From Leucocoprinus leucothites (lineage: Eukaryota > Basidiomycota > Agaricomycetes > Agaricales > Agaricaceae): a stretch of DNA of 64,000 nucleotides. The first letter of the stretch is position 1. Each line of letters starts with the position of its first letter. Positions 12,457-25,492 of the stretch are shown one piece after another. Both the position numbers and the translations under genes were made by a program. Location: assembly GCA_013368445.1 (NCBI GenBank), contig JAACJO010000007.1, positions 248,001-312,000 on the forward strand, in the 5' to 3' direction. Below the pieces are notes generated by a model, which saw only the letters and a list, made by a program, of their open reading frames with translations, had not been told where the DNA came from and did no database searches.

Positions 12457-13888
12457 ATGCAGCAACAGCATTACTCCAGTTACCCTTACTGGCAGCAGCC
12501 TGTATACCCCCAGCCTCCGCTTGCTCAACCCCAATCACAACCTGTTTACCCTCAACCTCTTCCCGGACCCAGCAATGGAGGATATACCCCATACCATGGC
12601 CCCTTTATACCTCTAGGACCTACGCCCTCAGGATTTGATCCCGCCGCTTATCAACCGCAGCAGGAAACCGTCACATCCCGAGCCCAAAAGCAGAACTCGT
12701 CCAAGCACCGCCGTGCAAAGACTGTAGCCGCTACTCCGTCTACGCCCGCACAGCCGCTCAAATCTGCTCTCAAAAAAACTAACACCTTCACCGTATTTCC
12801 GACAAGTGAAAACGGCCTCACAAGGCAACGAACAAACTCTGTCTCTCGACCAGAAAATACTCTTCATCGGATCCGTACGCATTCAAATGCAAGACCGAAT
12901 ATAAATGGCACTGGCAAAGTTATCAGTGATCCTACTTTGAATTATGCTCGTGAGGACATGAGTTGTCAGCAGACGTTGCAACGCCTAACCCTTCTGCTAG
13001 ATCACTTGTTCATATCGTTTCATGGATTCAATGAATTACAGTTGGGGAATATTTCAACACTAGCACTGAAGGAGATGCAGGAGACTATTTGGCCTTTATG
13101 GCCTGGGGGAGCAACGTCAGAGGTTGTCAACTATACCGCCATTGTCAGGTTCAACGCTGATCCCTGGGATATGGCCGGACCTAATGCGAGCATGTGGGTG
13201 CACTGTTAAAATGTTCTACATTTTTGGTCTAATCGGCGTCCCTCTAGAGCGTACGATATAATCGCCAAGCTTTTCCGTCTTTGTTCCACCCGGGTAAATA
13301 TATCTGTCCATCCCGAACGATGATACTCAGATTCTCATACTCATATTCAGGGATATTCATTCCAAACCAGCTTCAACTTGACTTCCGTATGCATTTATGC
13401 CGAGTAAGAGAGAATCACTAACCTGATGTATCCCATAGACTCCTCAGTTGATTTTTCAACCTGCAAGCTGCGATGATATTTCAAACTTCTTCCTCGGCTT
13501 CCTTTCAGCTGGAGGCAGAAAGTTCACCCTCATTAAAGCCCCAGATCCAATCAACGTGGGGCTAAACCCGAGGCTCCGCGACATCCTACCGGGGAATGTC
13601 ACCTTGGATCTTGGTGCCTCTGGAGACGTACAAACAGTGGAACTCAAACAAACACAGTGGCGTATTGATAGTAAGAGCTTGACCATTGTCACTGAAGCTG
13701 ATCTTGCGCTAAGTTCCCCTACAGAATCAAAGACCCTGAGTCCAAAGTTGTTCTTCATGCAGATTCTCAGAATAATAGACGAGTTCGGATACTACCTCGA
13801 TGCTGCAATCCCTCTCTATCGACGTGGACCCTTGGGGATGCGCCTCCGGAGAGAAGTACTTGTATTCAAAGGTCACACTCCCACATGA
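12457..13888 (+). CDS. Unrecognised protein with a Pro/Gln-rich N-terminus, probably fungus-specific
   Basis: I do not recognise a characterised family. Residues 1 to about 70 are rich in Gln, Pro and Tyr (WQQPVYPQPPLAQPQSQPVY). A basic Ser/Thr-rich stretch follows, with RRAKTVAATPST and LKSALKKTNTF. The second half looks folded: TLQRLTLLLDHLFISFHGFN, ETIWPLWPGG, LGFLSAGGRKFTLIKAPDP and FFMQILRIIDEFGYYLDAAI. The first exon ends near 13195. The junctions after 13300 at GYSF...NLTS and TPQLIFQPAS keep frame, and the stop is TGA 13886-13888. A TATA box 63 nt before the ATG supports this start. A disordered head with a compact C-terminal domain suggests a regulatory or adaptor protein, but that is only a guess. 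Confidence 0.7.
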
Positions 13889-14004
13889 ACAACAGCCTTC
13901 TCTCGAGCCGAAAGATCCATCTTTGTATTCTATATGATACCCTGATGTACCCGCTAGATCTCTTATTGCTACGATTCGCGACCCATAGATTTACTTGCAA
14001 GTAC

Positions 14005-14924
14005 CTATACCATCTTCACAACCTTAGATCCATCTACAACACCAGCGAGGCTCTTGGCAACAACATTATCCTGGACATCTTTGCGCTTGAGGAGCTCATC
14101 CCACCAACCAAAGAGGAAGTCGCGAGCAATTAGTTTGAACCAAGGTGTAAACGAGATCGCTATGACAATCATTAGCAATTGCATTATCCAATCATAATCA
14201 ATTACATACAAGAGTCCTTGAACATCGCTTGAAGCTCCTCCTTACTCACATACTTATGGTCCTTGATCTCATTCGCGTTGGGCGTCACGGTGACATCGGC
14301 CGTGAGGAAGAGAATGTAATCGACTAGGATCAAAAAACGCATCAACAGACGTCATGACGAGCAATCCTCGCTCTCGTACCTTCATGCTCACCCCAGATAC
14401 CGCTGGAGGGTGCGAGATAATGGATGCGAGTCAAATATTGGAATTCATCAATCGGCGTTTGATTCCTTGGGATACCTAGTTCGTGTTCAAGCTTTCGTGA
14501 TGCAGCAACCCGGACACCCTTTTGGTCTTTCTCAATCTTTTCGTCTTCAAAGTCATCCAAAGGATGCGAGCAACACGTGTTGGTCCACATGTCGGGAAAT
14601 GTTATCTTCTCAGTCGCGCGCTGTTGCAGAAGAAGCCTTCCATCCGATGGGCGGAATACGAAGGCGGAGAAAGCACGATGAAGGAGCCCTTTGTTGATGT
14701 TCTCCATGAGATGGCCTTGTGACCAGTCATTAGCGAGTCATTAGTGGGTCAAAACTAGCAGCAGCAGACACACAAGTCTTCTTATCAGCGGCGCCAATAA
14801 CACTATCATTCTCATCGACCAATATACAACGTTCTTGCATTAGGCGAGTTTGCTCTGGATCATAGCTGGAAAGGTCTACGGTAGCAAGGTAGGCCCGAGC
14901 GGCAGTCACGGCAGGAGAGGTCAT
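14005..14924 (-). CDS. IDI1: Isopentenyl-diphosphate delta-isomerase (type I)
   Basis: Interconverts isopentenyl and dimethylallyl diphosphate in the mevalonate route to sterols, dolichol and ubiquinone. The Nudix-like fold is clear: [54 protein letters not shown] with the catalytic Cys, [24 protein letters not shown] with the metal-binding Glu, [13 protein letters not shown], and [20 protein letters not shown]. The splice after KKT restores C-H-L-M-E-N. The last exon begins in SSISFTPWF and ends at KVVKMV, TAG 14007-14005. I use the Met at 14924 ([13 protein letters not shown]); an in-frame Met at 15002 would add 26 residues resembling a weak targeting sequence. The divergent neighbour at 12457 ends 116 bp downstream. 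Confidence 0.94.
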
Positions 14925-15268
14925 TGAGTGGGATAAGGGAAAGGGAAAGTTGTGGATCGATTGGTAGATAGAAGCTAGTCTGCAAGCAGAATTGGCACGC
15001 AACGCTCTGAGGAGTATTAGAGAATGCAGGATGGCGGGTATTTATGGAAAGAAGGCCCAAATGTGGTACCACATTTTGATCGTCCATTTTCATAGCCCCT
15101 TAGAGCGCCAATCACCCAAATTATGACAACTTCTTCCGATCCCACTATGTCCGTCACGTCTGGACCATAGTCCATCTCATTCCCAAAAATTTCGGGGTAC
15201 TCATTCGACACCTAGTTCATTACATGAGGTACGATTAATCTTTACCCTACCGCCATAATCTCGATTCG
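14925..15268. other. Intergenic region upstream of IDI1 and downstream of REC8
   Basis: 344 bp between the REC8 stop and the IDI1 ATG, both on the minus strand. It probably holds the IDI1 promoter and the REC8 3' UTR. An in-frame upstream ATG for IDI1 lies at 15002. Nothing else is evident. Confidence 0.5.
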
Positions 15269-18200
15269 TCAAACAACAGAGACCGTAATAGAGCCATACG
15301 GGTTTGTCTGCTTCAAACTTAAAAGGTTCTTTGTCGCCAAGACTGCAAATGTGCACTGCATATCAGAACTAATGTTTTCACGTACTAATCAACAAAACCC
15401 TTACCGAGACAGTGATAAAACGCTGCTGCAGCGACATGTCTTGTGCTTGTGATCGACGGAACAATGGTCGCAAATTTCAGATCCTCGCCCGGATTGGCTT
15501 GCTGCTGCATCTTCGCATACCTGAATTACGTCAAAATCTTTTCTACTGGGAGTCAAACGTTACTTACTCCAGGAAGTTGTAGGAATCCTTCTCCAGGGTT
15601 ACCAAAGCTATCTCGGATCTCTGGGATTCTTCTAAGGCATCTGGGGCGTCGCCTTGTGGGTCACATGTCGCGATAATCAGTTGGCCTTTCTCCTCAATTC
15701 CGTAACCTCACTCACAGGCAACCACTGGATCGCTATAGAAAGCTTGGGACCTGTAAGCGCCAGCCGGGGAAACACCACCGGCGCCTGCAAGGATACTCCC
15801 GCTTCGGCTTCTGCCAGGCAGTGGACTTCCCTGGAGAAATGGGCTTCCTTTCCTGCTCAGAGAACTACTGCGTAATCTGGTATCAACTTGAGCAAAATCA
15901 ACCTGGTCGCTGAGCATGTGACCTCCGATTGAAGAGCTTGCCCCGGCATTGTCCCAAGGGAACATGGACTTCTGTGATCCGATGGAATCTCGAGCTTCCA
16001 CTTCAATGCCAAACTGGCTTCCTCTAGCCACGGAAGAAGCTCGAGATCGCTGACGCCCCTGACCAGGCTCCTGTGATGTAAAGCCCTGGTCACTGATGCC
16101 TATTGTCGCGACGACACCGGACCTACCGACGACGACCTTCTGCGTGTTTCAAGAGCATTACTCTCGCCATCGAACGGTAGGGACACCTACTCTATATGTT
16201 AGGATAAACCATAACAATTGTTACGGGCCACAAGCCTACGAACCATGCCAACAGCTTGATCCATGGCGAAATCCACATCAAAATTTTGTGGCTCGAACAG
16301 CGGTTGGGGAGAGCTGAGGAAGTTCCCAGCTCTGTCAATAGGATCGGCTTGAGCTACCTCCTTTCTTGCTCGCTTTTTTGGACGCTCTACTCGTATGATC
16401 TTATTGCGTGCTCCAATCTCAACGACGATTAAACACTGCAGACCTTGGTCCAAATGAACTTCGATATTACTTGTTCTTGCCTGCACTTGAACCTTGAAGT
16501 TGTCCTGCCAGAATCGTATTAATGGCTCTGCGTTGACTAAGGGATCAAACGAGTCTCATTAGCATAAATCGGAAGGTTCTCAACCACACCTGGGTAACTT
16601 ACGTCCTCGGGGCACGCCCCAGATCAAGTCATCGATTATTTTGCTTGAATCTTTTTCCATCCTCCTCATTGCCATCTCTTTCCTCAAAGCCCTCTGGCTC
16701 TCTAGGTACTTCGCTCGTGCTACCTAAAATCCTTCAATTGCTGCCTATTCTCAGAGACCCCACACTTACTTTGAGCTCTGCGTCTGTTAGTTCAGTCCTT
16801 GCGTCCAAAAGGAGCCTCGCTCGTTTACGTTTTCTCTCAGGTTTATCGCTCTGTTGATTATCTGTAGTAATATCCGCCAATGGTTGCCTAACCTCTTCAT
16901 CATTGATCAGGTCTTGTGAAAGGAATGCCCTAGCAAAGGATGCCACTGAGCTAGCTCGGTGGTTTTCGTTTCGAGGCGAGGCCGTCGCTCTATGGTCCTT
17001 GCTACCATTCTTTGTAACGAATGTCAAGAGGCGTTCGGAGGCCATAGCTTATAACGCACATGCCCAAATGATTTCTGAGGTGAGTGTCTTGGCGTAGAGA
17101 TTGCGGCCGCGTAATCTGCGCAAGGCCGCGCGTCAAGCTGTAAATCGCCGTCGAAGGGATATATGTCCGATTTCAGCTCCACAGGAGGTAAATTGAAGTT
17201 CACCCTGTCGTTTCTGTGACTGCTAGTTAGTCCAATAATAGGTTATGTCTGTCTTCTGGGCTTACGCCACACGAGATTGAATTTCATTGATCTCCCAGCC
17301 AAGTTCCTTGGCCAGTTCGTCGCCTAAACTTCCAGCTAGGTCGAAACCATACGACGTTCCGAGAAAATTGTCGTCGAATGCAAGCCCTCCATCCACTTGA
17401 GACGTGGATAAGTCGAAATCTCCTGGTCCAGACCCGAAGACGCCTTCGAAGGATCGAGAGAGAGAACCAGAGACAAGATGATCATGGTCTTCACTGAGAA
17501 TATGTGGATCTCGCCGAGCAGTCTCGATCGTGGATTCCTTCGCTGGCCTTGCCTTGATCTTTTTCTTTGGTCCTGCCTTCGGATTAAAGTTTTCGTCATC
17601 GTCATCGGTCATCATCTCATCCTCTATTCACAGGTGTAGGTAAGTATATTTATGCACTCTGTGGTTAACTTAGGAGGTCATACCATTTACTTCGTCCCAC
17701 CCCTGCAGCACCATTGGGTCAACTTTATCTTCTGGGAGAGGCAGAGGCACCAACTCACTGCAAACAATGCATCGAACATCAAAGCATGGGCTGATACTGG
17801 ATCCTGTTGGATTGTCACAACGTGGGGCCTATGCAGATAAGATTGAGAACAGACTCTAAGCGGAGTATTTGAAAGGCGTACCGTGCAGTAATTTGAGCAA
17901 GAAGTAGGTCGTCGTCAGCTACAGTGTGCTGTCGCATATCTTGAACCATTTTCTTCAGAGCAGTAACACATGAATTCACATCTGCGATGAATATCTCCTG
18001 TTTGACTGTGTCCCATCTTATTAGTACGACTATAGGAAGCAGCCCGGATAGTCACCTTTGTACACTCTGGCCAAGAATGTGTAGTCAACCATGCATTATT
18101 CATCATCATCGATGGCCTCTGTCCCGACTCACCGAACAACACCATACATCAAATTACTGGATAATCTCAGGGCCAAAGGTTCTGCGGGTTCGGCAATGAG

Positions 18201-18393
18201 GTCGCAAAGTTGGGCTATATCAGCCGTCATAACGGATCGCTTTGGCAATTTCTTGAAGGCAGTTTTCGACCCCAAGGTGGCCGCCAACCTCCGGTATTGT
18301 TAATAATCTCCTCGTTTGTAACTGCCCTCCTACATACCACAGTAACCCGAATCCACTGTCTCTCCGGCTGAGTAGGTCGGGCGTGAAAAACAT
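15269..18393 (-). CDS. REC8: Meiotic cohesin kleisin subunit REC8
   Basis: REC8 replaces Rad21/Scc1 in meiotic cohesin and is cleaved by separase. Exon 1 (18393-18338) reads MFFTPDLLSRRDSGFGLLW and joins across a 49-nt intron to LAATLGSKTAFKKLPKRSVM, TADIAQLCDLIAEPAEPLAL and RLSSNLMYGVVRVYKVKQEI. This N-terminal SMC3-binding domain matches the Rec8 rather than the Rad21 type: LAATLGSK in place of LAAHWEKK. The middle is acidic, poorly conserved and spread over several exons. The C-terminal winged-helix domain reads YAKMQQQANPGEDLKFATIV, TSTRHVAAAAFYHCLVLATK and ends NPYGSITVSVV, TGA 15271-15269. Ends are firm; middle exon borders were not all resolved. Expression is expected in meiosis, but I saw no diagnostic promoter element. 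Confidence 0.88.
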
Positions 18394-19103
18394 TCAAACC
18401 ACCTTGATATGGCTAACGAGGTCTGTTGAGGGATAATGAGGATGTAACCACCGGATCCAGGACAAATTATAAGACTGTCAAGTGGTTCTTAGATAGGTTG
18501 ATGCGAGTCGTCATCGGACACCTGCCAGCCGTTCTAGAATCTTGCACCTCGGACTTCACAGAACTGAAAAAGGAAGTTGTCAAATTCAAGTATATTTAAA
18601 GCGTCCCGAAGGGGAACAGGCAGTTGCACCCCCGTGAATAAAATAAAGTAGAAATGCGAGCGCGACCGAGCCCGACAGTCTCTAGGTGTCAAATTCACAA
18701 GAAGACGTCGACGAGGAACCATGTAGAATTTGGAGAGGAGTGGAATTGAATTAAGCGAGATATAGAAAGATGATTGAGATAGATGATAGAACTCAAGATA
18801 TTTCTTGACTTTCGGACTGAGACTGCGGCAGAGGTGATCGTGGTTCATTGATGAGCTGGCAACTACTGACTACGACACGTCGACATGTACTACTAAGTCC
18901 CTGTGGCAAACTAGTGCCCAGAGTCTGAAACCAAAGTAAATAAACTTATACTAAAAAAATCCAACAGGCACTACGATAAAACTAATGTCAAATATTTAAA
19001 AGTCGGCGATGGGTGCTCGGATGCGAAATCCAAGCGCAGACGGGAGCCCATCTCCACAGTCCGTAGGGTTAACTCGCATATTACAGGCGATATAAAAAGT
19101 TAA
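18394..19103. other. REC8 upstream region
   Basis: 710 bp between the REC8 ATG and the stop of the next minus-strand gene. It contains a 104-codon ATG-initiated minus-strand frame (18534-18848) of unremarkable composition, which I do not accept as a gene. The region should hold the REC8 promoter. Confidence 0.5.
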
Positions 19104-21292
19104 TCATTGTACTTTAATCCACTTCATACCGCTGTTTGCACTGATCATGCGTGCAAATAACTCGTCACGATTATTAATCCACCTGAATTTCTCCAGCTTA
19201 TCGATTTTATGGCTGTCCATGTTGGGTGCGGACCAGGTGATCTCGAGCCCTTTCAAAACACCTGCTTTCTTGACCCCTTTAATATCTTGCAGCGAGATTG
19301 TAAGTCGACTTCGTGTTGATGTCACAGGGGAAAAATAAAATGTCGTTGGGGTCAAGGTAATAAGCCCAGGAGCAGATGAATGCTGGGCAGGATATGCTAT
19401 CGAGCGATTTAGGAACTAAACGTCCCCAGTAAAATTTTCACGTACTATACGTAGTTGCAGATGGGTTGACCAAGCTTTTGAAGGACGGTGTGTCATCTTC
19501 CGGCTGGCCAGTCTAACATGATTTCAGGCGCAGCTGAAGGCAAGAAGATGGAGGATAACTTACCTGCATCTTGATGAACTGTATGCCACCCTGTAGTAAG
19601 GATTTCCCTGAACTAAGAGCCTTCTCCATGCCCTTAGCACGGCCGGGCATAACTCCGGCCGGCCTAACCGTAGCATCGATGTGATTACCAACCATCGACG
19701 AGCTGGATGAATACACCGGAGGAGGTTCGAGGGAAACTGGCTTTCCTTTGGCGAGCCTTGTGGGACTGATCTCAAGACCAGCAGCGACTCGTTGAGAAAT
19801 AAGCTCCATAGCGTATTCCGTGTCCGTAGGAACATTCAACATGGGGGGAGGCAAGCTGAATATTGTGAATAACACTCATAAAAAAGAAGGATATACTGAC
19901 CGAAGCCTCTCGCCTGGGGACAGTGCTAGGATGACGGGAACCACGTGCCAAAATAGGAACCCCAAAGCACCCGAAATTCCTTTCAGTACAAATCTTGCCG
20001 GGATCAACAGTGATCCAAGAAGCAGTAGGAGTATTAACTACTTCGTACTTCAGTGTTATTTTGGAATGTCAGGGCTTTCAAAGACCTTACTTACACTAAG
20101 ATAAAGCCACGAACTAGACGGATTTCTCCATATAAATACACTTAAAAGACATTAGTTCCTAAGTCCTAAAGGGAAGACTGAAAGGGCATACTTTTTTAGT
20201 CTTTCATGGAAATCCGCGATTTCATTCATGAGGAACAATCCCAGACGTTTGATTTCTTGGATTTCATCACAATCACCAGTGTCCTCCAGAATAGTCTGTT
20301 CACTAGTATCTTCTCCGTTTAAATATGTTTGTACTTGAGGATGTGCTTTGACCTTGACGATTCTTTGCTTTTCTTTGGGAGGAAACATGAAAAGTCTGCC
20401 ATAACGCCACACATCTCCCACCCCAAAGACAGATGGAGAAGACAATCGCTGAAATGCCTGTTCACTAAACTTGTCAGCGTGAGAGATCTCTTCACGATGC
20501 TTCCTCAGCTGGGATCGACTCGGATACGGAAGAAATCTGTGCTTAAAGAGTAATAAAGATGAGACTGAAGAAGAAAGCGGCCGGTAAAAGTTCCAACCAC
20601 CACAGAACCCAAAAACCCTGGAGCAAAGTTTGTACTAGTGAGCAAAAGTGATCGCAGAAAAGTTGATTTGCCAGGACGCACTGCACAACAAATGGTACTT
20701 TGGTTCTTATCCTCCCATTTCGCAAGGTGATATAGCTTTACGACAAAAGGGATGTAGTACGGAACAACAGCTAAATAGACGCGCTGCGATGCGAGCTTAA
20801 AACGATTCAAGGTAAACTCTTGAGGGGGGTTTTTGGGAGGAGGAAGGAGTGGTAACAGGAAACGCTGAAACGAGAGGTTAAATGGCAATTCTCCCAGATA
20901 AGTGTAAGACCTCACATATGCCACTTCTTCTGAGAGACTCCCGTAGTGGTCTGGAGTTGACTTTCTAGGGCCAGCGGTACTTTCTGGATCCATGGGTCCT
21001 CTCTCGTCTTCAGGAATATCCGAAGACATAAATGTCCTCGAAGGCTTTTCAACGGCTTCTGGTGCTTTGACTTCGTTGACATACTAGAAGAGTCATAAAT
21101 GCAGGGTTTTGTGGGTGGACCGAATTAACACACTGTAGAGAACAAGCGAAGGAAGCGTTCAATTTCCTCATTTTCATATATTTCACGTAACTGAGCATCG
21201 TCAAACTGCTCCAAGTTCTTCATAGAAGAACTGGGAGCTGTGTCGAGACTGTCGTGTAGAGTGGATGAGGTCGCAGGAGTGGGCGAATCCAT
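19104..21292 (-). CDS. Multipass membrane protein with a C-terminal GRAM/PH-like domain
   Basis: The start ATG at 21292 opens MDSPTPATSSTLHDSL and a hydrophilic head with EEIERFLRLFSTYVNEVKAP. Membrane segments include the stretch near FWVLWWLELLPAAFFFSLIF (about 20560-20620), a following LPYPSRSQLRKHREEI segment, VFIWRNPSSSWLYLS, a Leu-rich helix, and ISGALGFLFWHVVPVILALS. After a linker with LPPPMLNVPTDTEYAMELIS, the C-terminal domain reads TPTTFYFSPVTSTRSRLTIS, DIKGVKKAGVLKGLEITWSA and WINNRDELFARMISAN, ending at KWIKVQ. This order resembles fungal GRAM-domain membrane proteins that may sit at organelle contacts. No biochemical role is known to me. Frame is broken at about 20545 (see findings), so the copy may be damaged or the sequence may hold an error. 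INCENP diverges from it across 268 bp. Confidence 0.7.
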
Positions 21293-21560
21293 TGTAGAGT
21301 AAGATTGTAAGGTGCACAGAAGAGCTTCATGCGTCTACTGTGTGTCTTATAATGTGGAGCAAGATCCAGTCCCTTGATGCCATCCCGCAGTTGACCTTTT
21401 ACGACTCAGGAGCTCGTCATACACATGACCCTGAATGTATTCCCACATCAGTCACTTCACGGTCATGTGATCGACGCGCTTCAACGTGAACCCTTGCCTT
21501 TCCCTTTACGCTGCTAACTTCTCAACCCCGCATCAGCGCTCGCTGGGCTCCTGACTCGCC

Positions 21561-24500
21561 ATGGCACAGACAAGTCTACTAGGATGGGCTAACTCTATCC
21601 GAATCACCATGGCCAATGACCCAGGTCGCAAACTGTTTCAAGAACAAGTCCAAGCACACGGATTTTCTTTTCTTGATGATTACCTGGAGGACATCCTTTC
21701 TGGAGCAAAGCAGGAGTGAGTAAACAATTAGGTTACCGAGAGTTTACGCTAACAAAGCTTAAAAGTCCACTCATTGAACTAGTAAAGACACCCGGACGCA
21801 AGAAAGCCATATCAAGAAAGCCCAAATTAGCTTCGAAGCTGACGCAGGTTGTCGCTCTCTCTCTTGAGGTGTGCTCTCCTTCAAGTTTAATAAGTGTGCC
21901 GCATTTGATACTTAACATCCAGGTGGAAGGCTCTGATGGCATGGGCGAAAGTGTTGCTCCCTCCAATCAATTCACCCAGGCTCTGCTCGGTGTGAAAGGC
22001 AGGAACTCTGAAAAGGAGCCCTCGGAATCTGTGACCGTATCGATACGGTCAGAAGAGAAAATCACGTCCAATGCGTCATCCACACACACGCCCCCCCTCG
22101 AACTCTCTGTCATCAATGAAGACGATGAAGGCATGGAGCGTAGTATAACGTCCATCCAACCTGCAAATCCCCCGCGCAGCGAGACGGGAGGTCAGGGCAT
22201 GGCTATGCCACCTCAAGCCCCACCTCAGGGCGTCAGGCTCCCTGTCGCTCACTCAATACCCTTGGATAGCATGCGGCAAAGTCTGAATTCTTCACCGATG
22301 GAGGTTGTATGTCCCACGTTGGAACCCCCACATGAAACTAAGGAAGCCGCAGTTATCGATATCACCATTCCGCTTCATGATTCTGAAACTAAACCCTCCT
22401 CTCCTGGTCTATCCGCCCGTAAAAGCGTTCTGACTACCCTCCCAACTTTACCTGAACCCATCCCGTTGCGAAAGTCAATGCGATCTATAAAAGACACCCC
22501 AATGGGCGGCGCTCTGATTGGTACTGCCACACCGGGTAACACTGCCATTGGTAAACGCACTTCATGGCTCATGAAGGCCCGCGAGGCAAAGGCAATGGAG
22601 GGTATACCGAGGAAACCTGTTATTATCGACTTGTCGACTGCTTCCCATACTCTTGCCGGCGCCAAGCGTAAGAGCGAGGAGGTGATTGATCCCACCGGTA
22701 ATGGCCAGAACGAGAGAAATCCTAAGGTTTCGAAACAGCGAAAAGATGAAACTGCCCCAACAAAATCTGCGTCACCGAGTATCCCCAAATCCAACCCCGA
22801 GCTAACCGAAGAAAACCTTCCGTTGCCTAACCAGGAAGGCATGCTAAACCTGTTGAAAAAGAAGGCTCAGGGCTTTGAGGCCCGCAACGACAAGCTCAGC
22901 GATAAGGTTCTCCGAGATGCTGCAGCCGCTCTCGCTGAAGCTCGAGCTCAAGCTGAGGTCAGGATTGCCGAGCGTAACCATCAGGAGGTAGCTCCAACGA
23001 CCAACTCAACTCCTGATGTTGTCGTTGGAATGTTGGTAGACCAAGTGCCGGCGGAGGGTGAGCGTCGATTCAGCATCAGTGATCTCTTCCCTTCCGATGG
23101 CAAGATCAAGGACAAGTCCAAGGCTCCCCGGGGGCTCCCCAAACTTGTCGCACCACCTCCCGCGCCCGATTATAATAAAATTTCATCTTCTAATAATGAG
23201 AGTACTTCAACCACCCCACCTCATTCACCACCAGCAGGGGTGGCTATGACTGTAAAAGCAGTTCCTGTCTTCAATAAACCGCCTCCTGTTTTCGTCCCTC
23301 CCCTCTCCAATCCCCGACCACTTCCTACTCCACCGGCTCTAAAGGAGACAACCTTCTCCTTCATTCCCCCATCTGGTGCCTTCACCAAGCCTGCACCTAT
23401 CTCACTAGGAATTTCACCCCAATTCGGATCGCCCCTTAGCGACAAGCCCAGGGCCAATGCTCTGAGTGCTCAATCGACTTTGGAGACGGTTCAGTCTGAT
23501 GACATTTTTGACGATCGCGGGAACACAGAGGCTTGGGTGCCCAGTACTCAAGATACGGAGTATTCAAGTGCTTTTGGCACCCAGCCAGCTGTTTCGGGCC
23601 AGCCGGGTGCGCTTGATGAAGATGATAGCTGGCCGATTGACGAGAAATTGTCGCATGGTGGACATTGGCCTTTCGGTGGTCAGAGCAAGGAGGATAGTAT
23701 GACATGGAGCACCCTTCCGTCACAGAGCCAGCGTGTTGATACCGGCCCCGTCTCAAGGGGGGGCAAGAATCAAGACGATGATCAAGCCAGCAAAGCACAA
23801 CCGGAACCCATTTCTGGTGGGCTCGATGGTGACGACATGGAGATTGAAAATGAGGATTTCAACACCGGAGTGGAGGAGATTAACACCGACCATGAGCTAG
23901 AAGATCTCATTCTCAGTGGAACGAGAGCCACTGCTGCTTCCATAGAGGTATGTAGGTTAGTCGTCAGTTGATCTTATTCTCATCTTCAAACAGCTGGAGG
24001 ATAATGAAAGCCAAGCCTCTCTCGTTTCCTCTGCATCGTCACAATCCCAGGTGGGCTTCTTCGGTCAAGCCTCGAAGTTCTTGAGCAGTGCGCTTGGAAC
24101 AAGCAAAAAAGGCAAGCCAGAGGTCAAGAAAGTTATACAGATGGCGGCTGTTGCTGCCAAAAAGGTTCGCTAATTAACTGTATACTGGACTCTTGATAGA
24201 TAATCTAATTATAAAGCAGCAACAAGAAGAAGATGATAAGAGGGCCGCCCGATTAAAAGAGATGGAAAACCGCCGTCAGCTTGCAATGCAGCGCAAGGCA
24301 GAGGAGGAGAAGGCCCGTCAGCAAGAACAAGAGCGCAAAGTCAAGGAAGAGGTGGAACGACGGAAGCGAGAGCGAGAAGAACTAGTAGAGAAGAAGCCTC
24401 TCAAGCCTTTTGTTGCGAGTGCATCCTCGAAGAAGGTAGGCCTCCTGCAGCATGTGGATGATGGACCTCCCTCAACCTTCTTTTCAGGATGAAGAGGCTG

Positions 24501-25153
24501 CAAAGAAGCGCAAGGTGGATCATGACAAGGCGGAAAAGAAACCCGACCCTAAAAAACATACACCCCTCAACAAGACAGGCTTCAAACCAACTTCTAAGCA
24601 AGTCAGCGCACTGAGCTCCTCTGCAGTTTACAATACCTCCCAGTCGTCTCAATCGACCATACCTGCCACGGCAATCAAGGTTAATGAGAAAACCTCAAAG
24701 GTACCGACCGCTATTCCCACCAAGGGAAAATCAAAGCAGAAGTTACTCCACCAGGGAGAAGACGATCATACACAGCCCTCCCAAATTATCCAGACACAGA
24801 TGGCAGCGAGAGCTAAGGCGGCAATGCAAACTGAAGCACGTGTACCGAGCGAAAGTATTGAGCTTCCTGAAGTAAATAGCGAGTACTCTGATTCAGAGGA
24901 TGAGGATCGACCGCGGACGTTCAATCCACCCGACTGGGCTCAGTCCCCTGAACTCCGCCAAGCTCTGCAAGCACAGAGCACGATCAATCCCGACGACATT
25001 TTTGGAGCCATCCGCCCTCTTCGAATGGAAGAGATGTTCAAGGCAAGGACAAGTCGTTTCCGTGCTCGTACTAGTTCCGCGAACTGGTCCGGCACTGATC
25101 GCTTGACAGTGGAGGAGGAGCGAGAATATGCCAGACGGATGGGCTTCAAATAA
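21561..25153 (+). CDS. Inner centromere protein INCENP (Sli15/Pic1), chromosomal passenger complex scaffold
   Basis: INCENP binds and activates Aurora B kinase and places it at centromeres and the spindle midzone. Exon 1 (21561-21715, MAQTSLLGWANSIRI...) joins to a T at about 21766, giving PLIELVKTPGRKKA. A probable 54-nt intron near 21869-21922 keeps frame whether or not it is spliced. The long middle is disordered and Ser/Pro-rich. Then comes a highly charged single-helix-like region (EMENRRQLAMQRKAEEEKAR and repeats of the kind) typical of INCENP. The C-terminal IN-box is clear: PDWAQSPELRQALQAQSTIN, PDDIFGAIRPLRMEEMFKAR, and a TSS motif (ARTSSANWSG) as used for Aurora phosphorylation. It ends GFK, TAA 25151-25153, about 1,100 aa. 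The IN-box makes the assignment secure. Confidence 0.9.
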
Positions 25154-25492
25154 TCAATGGCACATTCCCCGAGGTTTTTCTTTTTCTTTTGACTTCCGAT
25201 CTCAATATTGTATCATCTCGAGCATTATTTGTAATTTAGCCATATCTCCCATCTTGGATTATGGGGCTGTTGACTCATCTTGATTCCTGGTTTAGTGTCC
25301 CTGAATTTGAGAAAGCTTCAGAACTTTGGAATGCAATTCGGTATTTCTGTCACGTGATCCAGATTACTTGTTTTGATCATGAGGAGGAGGATGAGTGGCT
25401 TCGTGTCTCTTCCGTTGTTGATCTCTAGTACTCTGCTATCAACATAACTTTGAGGTGGCAGATAGCCACACATCTCTCCTTTTACTCTCCCT
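25154..25492. other. Intergenic region, INCENP 3' and DCP2 promoter
   Basis: 339 bp between two genes in tandem on the plus strand. It is AT- and T-rich, as expected for a 3' UTR followed by a promoter. No further gene is visible. Confidence 0.5.

Noticed and set aside
18534..18848. 104-codon ATG-initiated minus-strand frame upstream of REC8
   Set aside because: No family motif, odd composition, and it lies where the REC8 promoter and leader should be.
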